From Ashinkailepas kermadecensis (Eukaryota > Arthropoda > Thecostraca > Neolepadidae): a stretch of DNA of 64,000 nt. Below the pieces are notes generated by a model. That model saw only the letters and a program-made list of their open reading frames with translations, had not been told where the DNA came from and searched no databases. Below are positions 51,132 through 64,000 of this stretch, piece after piece. Both the position numbers and the translations under genes were made by a program. Location: contig JAOTOM010004362.1 in the NCBI GenBank assembly GCA_034440615.1, forward strand, positions 191,001 through 255,000. Reading direction: 5' to 3'. Numbering within the stretch: position 1 is the stretch's first letter; every line of letters begins with the position of its first letter.

Positions 51132-53057
51132 ATTTGATCGAGCTGATTAGAGAACCAAATGGTGACAACTTATTCAACAGTTTCAATAGTCCAACAGTGA
51201 TACCAAAATTAACAAAGTTCTAGCCACCGCCTCTCACACGTACGTCCACCCTCGAGCACAGTTCTCAGTTGACTCACCGGCCCGGGACGCCGGTGTCTCG
51301 CGAGTCAGAGCCATTGCATCAGACAGACACTTCCATTGGCCATCGACACAATGACGCGGTCAGGCGTGGTCAACTGTGATTGGTCGGAGCACTCCCCCGA
51401 CCGCCTTTCCACCCGGGGCCAAAGCCATGGGCGGAACGCGGCCGGCCAACGCTGGGCGGCCGGAGCGATGGCATCCCTCTGCTGAGGTCGGCGCATGACA
51501 GGTGTTGATGAAATGCCTGGGATCCACTCAGAGCTCGGATCCCAGGATGCGTGGGAGCCAAATGCATTAAAAAAGGGGGTCCGAAACTAACTTCGTTACG
51601 CATGCCATTCGGCACGGTAAAATGAGTGAGATCACATTTCCACACTGCACATGGAAAAGTTGCGCATTAAAATGCTACACTGATAAAAATGTGAGAAGCG
51701 TATATGATCTTTGAGAATAACAGACGTTCTCATTGTCCTTACTCATATCAGACCACCCAAAACGAGCGCACTGTTCTGGATATACTGAGAACGACATTCA
51801 CAGAAGAGAATGCCAGTGCGTTGAGACTTACAAGTGTACTCATGTGAAACCACTTTCAAGATTCAGGAAGGAGAATATCGTTTGGTCTCAAGTGAAACCA
51901 GTCAGACTGGGTATATCAATTAGTTTCAGTTTATACAGCTATGCTCAATTGAGACCAATAACAAGTGTCACTCTGCCTCTTGGTGGGTCGCAAATGTACT
52001 CGTGTAAAACTACTTCAACGTTTTAACTTTCAACAAACATATTTGTTTTCTTGCGGAAGCCAGTTCACCTGAGCATTGCTATTAGTTTCTATATTCTAAG
52101 TTATTACTCAAATAATACCAGTTTCAGGTTCCATTTGAGTAATACATTCCTCAACTGAGAGTGGCTATCGGGATAAAAGTGCCTCGCTGTTCTCATATGA
52201 TACTGATTTCAGGTTTAAATACACGTGTTATTTTGGTATCGCAGCTAAGACAGGTAAGGTAAAAAGTTGTCTTTTTTCAGTGTCACATGACATACTTTTA
52301 ATGTACAGCTCTAAAGTGTTGCACACTCATCGCTAGCGTCATCTGCCACATATCCTGCTCATTGCTGTCTCAGTGGATGATGTTCTGGAGATGGCCAGCG
52401 AAGTCATTCAAGAGGAGCTGTGAGGTAGACACCACATTATGTTTATTTGTCAAATGTATTCTAAAATGTGCCATATAAAAGAGGCATGCCTTTGCATCAA
52501 ACACCATCGTGGTTTGCATCTTCTCTACACCACTCGCAGACAACACTCTTGAACTTTGACATATGCCTGGGTATTCAGGAGCTTGTTCACCAGCCCGGGC
52601 ATAATGGAGACAGCGCGGCAGCTTCACGATGTAGGGTCCATACCCCTGCACAACCATTTCTGGACCAATGTCCAATGGTGCATTCGGTTAAACGCACCGG
52701 AACACAGATCAAACTGGACGTTGGTAATGCTCCATAACCTCTTTGAGAGCGTGTACGGCCATGTATGTCAATTGGTTCGGCTGAAGCCAAACTGGTGGTC
52801 TCTGCTGCCGCAAATATATTGCAATCATTTCTTAAGCGAGTTGGCTTCGTGTTGTGAATTTTTCCCATGATATCCTGTCACACATTCAAGGAATTGTCGA
52901 CGCATTCGTGTTCCCCTAATTTCACCGGAGGCTTCAATTGCTTACGTGGTTTCATATTTTGGTGTCATAATAGGCTTTGTGTTAGTTTGGTGCGGACGTT
53001 TTTAAAACAAAATGCTTGTTTCGAAATCAATTCACCCATTCTAGTAGCTTGGGCACA
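51132..53057 (-). repeat. right arm of the large inverted repeat
   Basis: Mirror of 46361-48186. It keeps about 65 bp near 51358-51420 (GACGCGGTCAGGCGTGGTCA region) that the left arm lacks. The outer end is AGTAGCTTGGGCACAT at 53041-53057, as in the short copy at 24835-25079. Confidence 0.92.
51678..52282. mobile_element. CACTG-ended element in the right arm
   Basis: Begins CACTGATAAAAATGTGAG and ends CTTTTTTCAGTG, a short imperfect terminal inverted repeat. It encodes nothing. Confidence 0.6.
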
Positions 53058-53059
53058 TA

Positions 53060-53225
53060 CCAATGCCCAGTGGTGCATTCGGTTAAACGCTTTTATGCAT
53101 CCAGAACACAGATCAAACTGGACGTAGATACTGCTCCATAATCTATTTGAGAGCGCATACGGCCATGTATGTGAAATGATCCGGCCGAAACCAAACTGGT
53201 GGTCTCTGCTACCGCAAATATAAAA
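53060..53225 (+). repeat. 160 bp segment duplicated from 52665-52815
   Basis: GGTGCATTCGGTTAAACGC, ACACAGATCAAACTGGACGT, ACGGCCATGTATGT and CCAAACTGGTGGTCTCTGCT recur in order just outside the right arm. This duplication has no counterpart outside the left arm. Confidence 0.88.
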
Positions 53226-54246
53226 TGCTCATTCTGATTCTAGATCTCCATTGCCATTATTTTGGAACTCATGCTTGCCATGGCGTTAGGATAATTATTT
53301 TCTTTCTCCGACACATTTCCAGATTTATCCTTCAATATTGGAAATAGTACCACCTCGTTCAATCCGGAAGATGAATGCGCATGTCATGTAATCATTGTGG
53401 AACGTGCAGATAAGTGTATCGCGCATATGGGTCCGAAAAATTTGTAGTGTTCCATGCTCGGGTCACCATGTCCACAAGATTTCCCTGATGATAAATTACA
53501 AAAAGAACTGAATATCTCCGGAATGCTAATGCCGTTCGAAGTTCTAGGGTCTACAACATGCAGATTGGTTTCCTCACATAATAATGAAAGATCTGTACCA
53601 AAACGAGTACGTTTAAAATTATCTGCAATACAGTCCCGGAGAACAAACATTTGGTCAATGCAATTCAACTATAATTGCTAGATTTTTACCTCTGTTAAGA
53701 CATATTAACTAACCCATCTCATCTCGGTGGGGATTTAAATCCCTCCTTAAGGTTTGTTCATCGATAGAGGAAAAAAGGCGAACGCAGCGCCGCAAAATTT
53801 CAGTACATTTTCCTTTATCATTTTTGCGTCTGACGTGAAAGCTTCAACCTCAGGCCGTGCAAGGTCAATCATCATCATCATCATCATCTAGCTCATGTCA
53901 AAGAGGTCCACCTCGAAAAATGTTCGAGGATCGGTAATTCATACACATGGAGAGATATTGAAATGAAACTTGATACGTGAGTGCAATTAGGCAGTGCCTC
54001 TAACTATCTTGGATGTTAGATGTTAGGTCCATCTTGGATTTGTGTTTGGATCACGTCAGTGACTTGGAGTCAACGCGAATGTTGGCCAATCTTGGGACAA
54101 TTTTACTATTTTTGTAATATATATCTTCTTTAGTCTATACCAGGTGTCTCATATGGCGTATTAATTCCTCGGAAAATTCCCTTAGATGATTTCCAGCCAT
54201 GCGAAATGACATTAAACTTTGCCCGGGAAGACAAACAAGAATATTG
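53226..54246. other. unassigned sequence
   Basis: A 94-codon minus ORF (53384-53668) has no recognised domain or splice context I trust. An ATC run lies at 53869-53888. Confidence 0.35.
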
Positions 54247-54281
54247 CGTCGTCGTCGTCGTCATCATCATCAGCCGTCGTT

Positions 54282-54315
<34 letters not shown>

Positions 54316-54340
54316 GCGTCGTCGGCGTCGGCGTCGTTCT
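54247..54340. repeat. (CGT)n trinucleotide repeat
   Basis: CGTCGTCGT with ATC and GGC variants. Confidence 0.95.
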
Positions 54341-54694
54341 TCCCGAGTCCATCAAGTAACCCCGACTAGTCTGCAGCTTCTATCGTGCCTACTGTTGAGG
54401 TCCCAAGCAATAATCCACGCTCTGAACCCGTATTTCCCGGGGTAACTGCTTCAACCTTGCTGGACGCTTCCGCTTTTCTTTCAAAATATCTGTGATCATG
54501 CCTTTCGTGTTGATCATTTTCATTTCCATCGTCTGTTGCTCCAGTTGCAGACCGCTGACATCAATACAATCAACTGCTGTTCACCGTAATTTGCTTAAAT
54601 CCAATGCCACATCTTGAAAATTGGATGTCGGTACCCAAAGCTTAGTACATCGACTGGTAATAGACTTGAATAAAAACAAGTCCTTCACTTTAAA
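54341..54694. other. unassigned sequence
   Basis: Nothing recognised. Confidence 0.35.
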
Positions 54695-55310
54695 CCTGAC
54701 GCCAATATATGGAAGATTGTATGTGGTATTTGTGGTATTTGTCGGCCACCTGAAGTGCATGATGCGATCACACCTACCTGATGGTAGTAGTGTCCGTGGT
54801 GGTCTGAGTAGTGGTATTCGCCCGCCACCTGAAGGGCTCAATGTCTAGCACCTGAGGGTAGTAGAGTTCGTGGCGGTTTGAGTAGTGGTATTTTCCCACT
54901 ACCTGAAGGGCACAATGTCGAGCACACATACCTTACGGTAGTGGAGTCTGTCGCGGTTTGGTTAGTGGTATTTGCCCGCCACCTGAAAGACACAGCGTCG
55001 AGCATACCTATCTGACGGTAGTGGAGTCCGTGGCATTCTGATTAGTGGTATTTGTCGGCCACATGAAGGACAAAATTCCGAGCACACCTACCTGGCGGTA
55101 GCAGAGTCCGTGACGGTCTGATTAGTGGTATTTGTCTGCCACCTGAAGGGCACAATGCCGAGCACACCTACCTGGCGGTAGCAGAGTCCGTGGCGGACTG
55201 GTTCGCGACAACTGTGTCGGCACGCCTGCTGCACTAATGTTTTGTCTTCAACCGGGCTACCATGGTACCCTGGGCACGGCATTGGTAGCGTGCAAATGTC
55301 AGTTAATATA
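54695..55310 (+). repeat. R1 dispersed repeat, copy D with six 82 bp units
   Basis: 54735-55205 holds about six units of GTGGTATTTGTCGGCCACCT..GAAGGGCACAATG..GAGCACACCTACCTGGCGGT..AGTCCGTGGCGGTCTGA. The start of the R1 body follows (TCAACCGGGCTACCATGGTA, GGTAGCGTGCAAATGTCAGT) and stops near 55310. The body is otherwise missing. Confidence 0.88.
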
Positions 55311-55454
55311 ATTGGCCGCGCACGCTTGCGACGCAAGCGTAATGTAGGTCACTGTACACAGTGACGGTAGGTCACTGTACACACGCAATGTAGGTCTCTG
55401 GGTGCTGAATGTCTGGCGATCGTCGGAAAGGGGAGGGGGCAGACATTGTGCAGG

Positions 55455-55600
55455 GGCTTTCGCGGTACACCAGCTGCCGTTTGCCCCCCGAGTTGCCTCG
55501 AATGCGTGGCTGAAGCTACGTCTGAGGAGCGCACCCTGTCGCACGGTGTGCACTTGATCACGTGGGTCCCCGTTTGTTGGCAGGCGTGCAGCACGCACTT
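55455..55600 (-). repeat. short dispersed repeat, copy 2
   Basis: Reverse complement of 43355-43510, sharing ACCCACGTGATCAAGTGCAC and GCAAACGGCAGCTGGTGTAC. Confidence 0.8.
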
Positions 55601-58348
<2,748 letters not shown>

Positions 58349-58412
58349 ACCGTCACGACACCGTCACGACACCGTCACGACACCGTCACGACACCGTCAC
58401 GACACCGTCACG
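58349..58412. repeat. 11 bp tandem repeat (CACGACACCGT)
   Basis: About six exact units. Confidence 0.95.
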
Positions 58413-58544
58413 ACGTCGCGTTGCCACGCGACGCGACGTTCTCAGGTCAGGTCGGCAGGTCACGCGACCTGAGGCGGAGCCATCGCGTGGCCTGCCGACG
58501 TTGGGGGGACGGTGGCGAACCGCCGGCGCGTGGCAGGGCTCTAG

Positions 58545-58812
58545 GGTGTGGCTGGGTGCGCGGACGGCTCCCGGGTGTGGCTGAGTGCGCGGGCGGCTCC
58601 CGAGTGTGGCTGGGTGCGCGAGAGGCTCCCGGGTGTGGCTGGGTGCGCGGGCGGCTCCCGGGTGTGACTGGGTGCGCGGACGGCTCCCGGGTGTGGCTGG
58701 GTGCGCGGGCGGCTCCCGGGTGTGGCTGGGTGCGCGGGAGGCTCCTGGGTGTGGCTGGGTGTGCGGACGGCTCCCGGGTGTGGCTGGGTGCGCAGACGGC
58801 TCCCGAGTGCGA
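58545..58812. repeat. 30 bp GC-rich minisatellite
   Basis: About nine units of GGGTGTGGCTGGGTGCGCGG plus ACGGCTCCC, with A/G and C/T variants between units. Confidence 0.96.
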
Positions 58813-59058
58813 CTGTGCGACTGTGACTCTAACCACCTGCTGGGCGATTCGGCATTTACATTGTTTACTTCCATTGCGCTGCCTTACAAAGATCACGGAC
58901 ACTTGCCTAACACTGGGTTGTACCGCAGCGAGGGGCTGGCGCCGGCCCGGACGCCTGTTGAGTGAGCATTCGGCCGCCTTGAAGGCACATTTCTCCATCT
59001 AAACGTGCTTCATGTGCTCCGTGTCGACCTCCTCGTCACAGAGCACAGCCGCAAACGT
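58813..59058. other. spacer between two minisatellites
   Basis: Unique sequence. The open frames crossing it start in the repeats. Confidence 0.4.
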
Positions 59059-59378
59059 GACAGTCGCTGCACCTGCACAGCACCACGGGACAGTCGCTGC
59101 ACCTGCACAGCACCACGGGACAGTCGCTGCACCTGCACAGCACCACGGGACAGTCGCTGCACCTGCACAGCACCACGGGACAGTCGCTGCACCTGCACAG
59201 CACCACGGGACAGTCGCTGCACCTGCACAGCACCACGGGACAGTCGCTGCACCTGCACAGCACCACGGGACAGTCGCTGCACCTGCACAGCACCACGGGA
59301 CAGTCGCTGCACCTGCACAGCACCACGGGACAGTCGCTGCACCTGCACAGCACCACGGGACAGTCGCTGCACCTGCAC
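59059..59378. repeat. 30 bp minisatellite, essentially perfect
   Basis: 10.7 units of GACAGTCGCTGCACCTGCAC plus AGCACCACGG without visible changes. Because 30 is a multiple of three and the unit lacks stop codons in at least five frames, long ORFs appear on both strands (up to 240 codons). None is a credible gene. Confidence 0.98.
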
Positions 59379-59870
<492 letters not shown>

Positions 59871-60384
59871 GCATAAAGACGCAGTCTTCTGACCTTCAGT
59901 TCATATTGAAACGTGAAATAGAACCGAATTAAAAATGACTATATTTCAGCCACAGACCTTCGTCAACCGTAACAGTTGTTTGCTCCCTTCAGCATAACGG
60001 AGCAAAATGGTGCATTAATGTTGGCGAAAGCCCGTGTCCGATACATATCTAGTGTTCACTATGTTTAGTTCATGCTTTAATACGAGCAGAAGGATATTGT
60101 ATGTCATTTGCGTACTTGCAATCATGTTCAACAACACCTGGCACTACACGAAATATACGCGGGAGATCCACAACTCTGTATGCGTGTGCGCTGTACAGCC
60201 GACGCCACTGGCGCGCCTCTGAACTCCGATAATAACAGCTCTTCACAGCCTGCGGCTCCAGATGTGGACATGAACTGACATCTCTAGAGTCGCTCTGACG
60301 TCACCGCTTCGCAACACATCAGACGGTCGCTGCATCTACTGCGCGTGACATTAGGCGGTTTTACGCGTGCACTAGCGGGAAGTA
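59871..60384. other. unassigned sequence
   Basis: No gene recognised. Confidence 0.35.
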
Positions 60385-61110
60385 ATCGTCATGACATCCC
60401 AATGGCGGGGTCAGGGCATAATAATTACGTTGATCAGAAAGCTTTTAGTCTGTAGATTGGACCAATTTATGATATCAATAAACAAACAGAGTAGGTTCAG
60501 TTACCTAATACGACAAGTTTTTGGACTAGTAACAGCTTGTTTATGCACAAACCCTGAAAATGTACACCCACATCCGCGCCTGGGACGTCATCTAGTCGGA
60601 AATCTGGAAGTCAGACCAAACGAGCCTGACTTCGGAAGTAAACTCGATGACAACAGCTGTTTGTCGAATTCAGCGGTCTTCAAATGCCAGATTTTCCGAG
60701 CAATCGACCACTCTGATCAGTATCGCCAGCCAGTTTCAACTGCAGTAAGTGATTGGCCCTTTATGATAGCTGGGACGAATCATAATCCACGTTTCAAAAA
60801 TGACGTCATTATTTGTGCTCTGATTGCATCATTTACGGCTGAAATATGTTAGGCGAGCCAACATACAAGTTTGTCTCAGATGCGCATATTTTGGACGTGT
60901 TGCGGTCTTTTGGGTGCTGTAAACAATTCATGCCTTGTTCTTTCTTGCGTGTATTATATTCAAAGACAAGGATCAATTTCCATCCCCCCACAGTAGGGGT
61001 TATTCAGGTAGGAGTACAGCAACATTTAAAAACGGAGCCACGTATGGTGCGGTACAGCGGATGCCATTACAACTGTAAACAACCCGCTTGTAAAGAGGAG
61101 ATAATATAAT
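60385..61110 (+). repeat. R3 dispersed repeat, second copy
   Basis: Matches 43790-44420 in order: CCAATGGCGG, AATTACGTTGAT, AACAGCTTGTTTATGCACAA, ACATCCGCGCCTGGGA, GAAGTAAACTCGATGACAAC, ATTATTTGTGCTC and GGAGCCACGTATGGTGCGGT. It is interrupted by about 150 bp near 60850-61000 that is absent from, or different in, the other copy. The 153-codon ORF across it (60391-60852) is not kept in the first copy. Confidence 0.8.
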
Positions 61111-64000
61111 ATTTTCGGGAGCGTCAAGAGGGAATCGTAGCATCTGGAAATGATGTATTTCAATATTTATTCATAATACAGGTACTTCACAGCCATAAAA
61201 TAAAACGTAAAAGGAAAAATATTCATCCGCAGGATATATACTACCACTTTCTCCCTAATATTGCATATTTGCTGGTAATCCAACGGCAAATTTATGTTCT
61301 ATCCGACAACTCCTACCTCCCGGCCATGGTGCCAAATGCGGCCAGATTGGCTAGTTGTTTCTGTGAATTGAGCGCTTTTTTCAAACAGTGACACAATTTG
61401 AATATGTTGGTTAAGTTTAATATTGAATTGATTACTTCATAGTTAAAACTTCTTGAACATTCTATATATACAGATATAGTACATATATTTCAACGATATG
61501 CCCTTCATACTAGACGAAGTCATCGACATTGCATCCCGGTGCTTATTGGCCGTCGTGAAAAGGGCTAATGACTGCCATCAACAATGACTGTCACCGATAG
61601 TCGTTTCGATGGCGTAATTTCGTTAGGGGTCAAGGTAATAAGGTACTCACGATGACATGCAACCTAGAACGTTGATATGAAATACCTTGGAAATTACAAG
61701 ACCAGCTAAATTCCAGCAATTGTATTATCGCGTGCTCCGTGCTGTGTTCAAGGGCCGGCCCGTGCCAGGTCCCAAGCGACAGCGTTTCACGTGCTACTTC
61801 GGAAAAACACGACGAGAATGACTGTCGCAGTGCTCGTGGTGAGCCAAAGCCTGCAACCGGCGACACAATTCGACTTGTGTGCACAACTACTAGTCGGCGC
61901 CGAAAATCCACTGTCAACTGGATCTAACCAAGTCTGATTGAATGAACATGTGTGTTTTTTTTTGTATCCGGGCCCATTTGATGGAATGAACAGCATTCAT
62001 TTGTCGTGGTGGCTCTCGACTAAACATACTTACACTATGTTGCATTGCTTCCTTGATCAACGAGTCACTGGGGTGGGGGATTTCCCCCTCCCCCTCCATC
62101 GCTTCTTTGCAACCAATGAACCGCTTACGCCGATTGAAACGGTATTCGATGGCCCCACAACTTTAATCGAGAGAAAATATTGGTGTTTGCTGGAGGTGAC
62201 TGGTGGTGGGACAGGTCATATTAACTAAAACAACAAATTTGTGTGTTTTCGAGAGTTCATATTGTTAACGTAAGCCGTGACATTAGGGTGTTATAATATC
62301 TCAGTTGTAGTTGAATGCATGCAGTGTACACAGAATTGCCCATGTAAATACCATTTGGCCTTGAGTCAAATAAGGTCACTTGAGGGGAGAAGGTTAAATT
62401 GTCGTTTTGGATTAGCATACAAAACAATTAATTTTCTGTGAGAAGTTTTTTTCGCAGAATTCTTCAAAAACTGACATAAATATTCGTAAATGTTACGGAA
62501 TTTTGTATATCGGTATAATTTGGGATGACGTGTATGGTATCACAGATGGAAATATTTGACCGGTACCAAGAGTGCGCATATCTTAGTGATCCCATGAGTG
62601 GACATGCTTTACTGAAAGCAAGGCCAGTGAAAGCATCATAAGCCTGAGGTGTTGGTCGATGCATGCATTAGATGCTAACAATTATACAATCTGGGCTTGT
62701 TGTCTCGGGTGTAGTGGGATCAGCTGGGGAGATTGTATTTGGTTAGATCGCATCGATGCCAAACAACCGTTTTAGGTGGTAACAGCGGCACCTGCGATCG
62801 AGTTTGTGATGCCATTATATTATGACCTGGCATTGTACCTAAACACAGACATATGTATGCTTGACCTATGATGACCTCACAAGTAAGGATGTCTTTGGTG
62901 TCTTTGGTGATATAGATTTTATAACGACTTGAGTATCTTTCCCAGTCCAAAGCGGTCATTATATTTGAAAGACATGAATGATATTAAAATGACCCAGAAT
63001 GACCTAGTTCAGGTCACACGCTAACAAAATAAAATAAAATACGGTAACTGGCCGGCACTGATCTGCCAGCATGCATTGGTCCGATTGTATCTCATAACAA
63101 CAAGCAATCGTTTCAAGCGTTACAATCAATGTCTACGGACGACGTTATGGTGTTATGGTGTCATTAGAACGTGACATAGGGCCATCTTGAGGTCCGTTTT
63201 TTACACAACATACCCTAGGCGTTCATTTGAAGGTACTGCATGTCCCAAGCTGCTGTCTCAATTGGTTTGGCCGTCATGGCAGAAAAATCAAGGGTGAGGG
63301 GTAAAAAAAATCCACCTTCCCAGTGACGCGCTGGTTAGATCTCTTACATCAACATGTCTTCCGTAAACATGTTAACGGTGTCTGGGAAGTAAGTGAACTC
63401 GCTTGATTTGACCCGCGGCCTGTGATTTAAATGGAGCTTGACATATGTAATTGCTTCCGCAAAGTAGCAAGGAACAACGTGATAACGGTAGGCGATACAT
63501 TGCTCAATTATATTGCATTTTAGAAGCGGTCATACGTGATTGTATTCCTGTCATCTGTATTAAGCGTAATTTTCCTCCTGGTTGTACCGAGAGCTAAGAA
63601 ATCCAGTTTAGAGGGAATAAAAGCATGCAAGAGAATGAGACTAAGCAAATGTCCGGAAACTGTCGCTGACTTCCATGAGCAGAGGAGTAATTTAGAAAGA
63701 AAAAATGCTCGATACCAAGTATAGTGATTATTTAATTGGACTAACCTACGACTTCAAAACAAAGCGTAGCATTTTTTTTTGTCGTTTTTATCGTGTGAAA
63801 ATTGCAGGAAAAATAATTCAGTATTGGTGGATGGTGATGTAAATGTTGTCGATGGGAGTGAGCGAGCCAACCTTCACTTGGTTCAATCACCCTCTCTCTT
63901 CCTACACAAGCGCCAAAAATCATTTCACATGGCTGAGTCAGCACTTCGGTGGTTCTCGATGATTATTCGCGATGATTATTAACGATCGTTTTGATGAAAT
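61111..64000. other. unassigned sequence to the window end
   Basis: Short ORFs on both strands (61630-61927, 61938-62228, 63536-63724, 63741-63982) show no domain. There is a TGACC-rich stretch at 62985-63020. No array or mobile-element end was identified. Confidence 0.35.

Noticed and set aside
60391..60852. 153-codon ORF as a gene
   Set aside because: It lies in an R3 repeat copy, and the frame is not preserved in the other copy.

Overview
This window looks like gene-poor nuclear DNA from an invertebrate animal. It holds an exon with an animal-type signal peptide and apple/PAN-like cysteines, intron-style splice signals, piggyBac, LINE and SINE copies, long AT and CT dinucleotide runs and many minisatellites. 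No long open operon-like genes, rRNA or CRISPR were seen. A marine lophotrochozoan such as a mollusc would fit, but that is a guess from sequence style, not a match. All homology calls below come from reading motifs by eye.

Layout. 1-1452 is copy A of a dispersed family I call R1. 4815-6495 is a broken transposon-type coding region on the minus strand, split by a 490 bp minisatellite. 7578-8330 is a duplicated block with a tRNA-derived SINE inside one copy, followed by another R1 copy (8871-9690). 10135-11488 is a LINE 3' fragment between about 60 bp direct repeats, followed by minisatellites to 12763. 12779-13065 and 23621-24328 (both minus) are the best host-gene exons; they may belong to one secreted-protein gene with a 10 kb repeat-filled intron. 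Between them lies a 500 bp satellite-like array (14887-16700). 25505-27140 is a CACTG-ended element. 27270-27690 looks like a base-calling artefact. 29138-29757 is a piggyBac remnant. 30181-32990 is a block of degenerate repeats with hAT-like ends.

33354-40290 holds a tRNA-derived SINE with clear target duplications, then a nearly complete but dead minus-strand LINE (CCHC ORF1, then endonuclease, reverse transcriptase and RNase H). The LINE carries an 870 bp insert, and the SINE and LINE share a 3' tail. A full R1 copy (40299-42915) abuts the LINE's 5' end. A second dispersed family (R3), R1 copy C and a very large inverted repeat (arms 46361-48186 and 51132-53057) follow. The last 10 kb holds R1 copy D, several GC-rich minisatellites including a perfect 30 bp array (59059-59378), another R3 copy and unassigned sequence.

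The window therefore reads mainly as a record of mobile-element activity: LINE machinery, a SINE that probably used it, cut-and-paste remnants, and non-autonomous families (R1, R3, X) whose drivers are not present here. The only likely host product is a secreted cysteine-rich protein on the minus strand.
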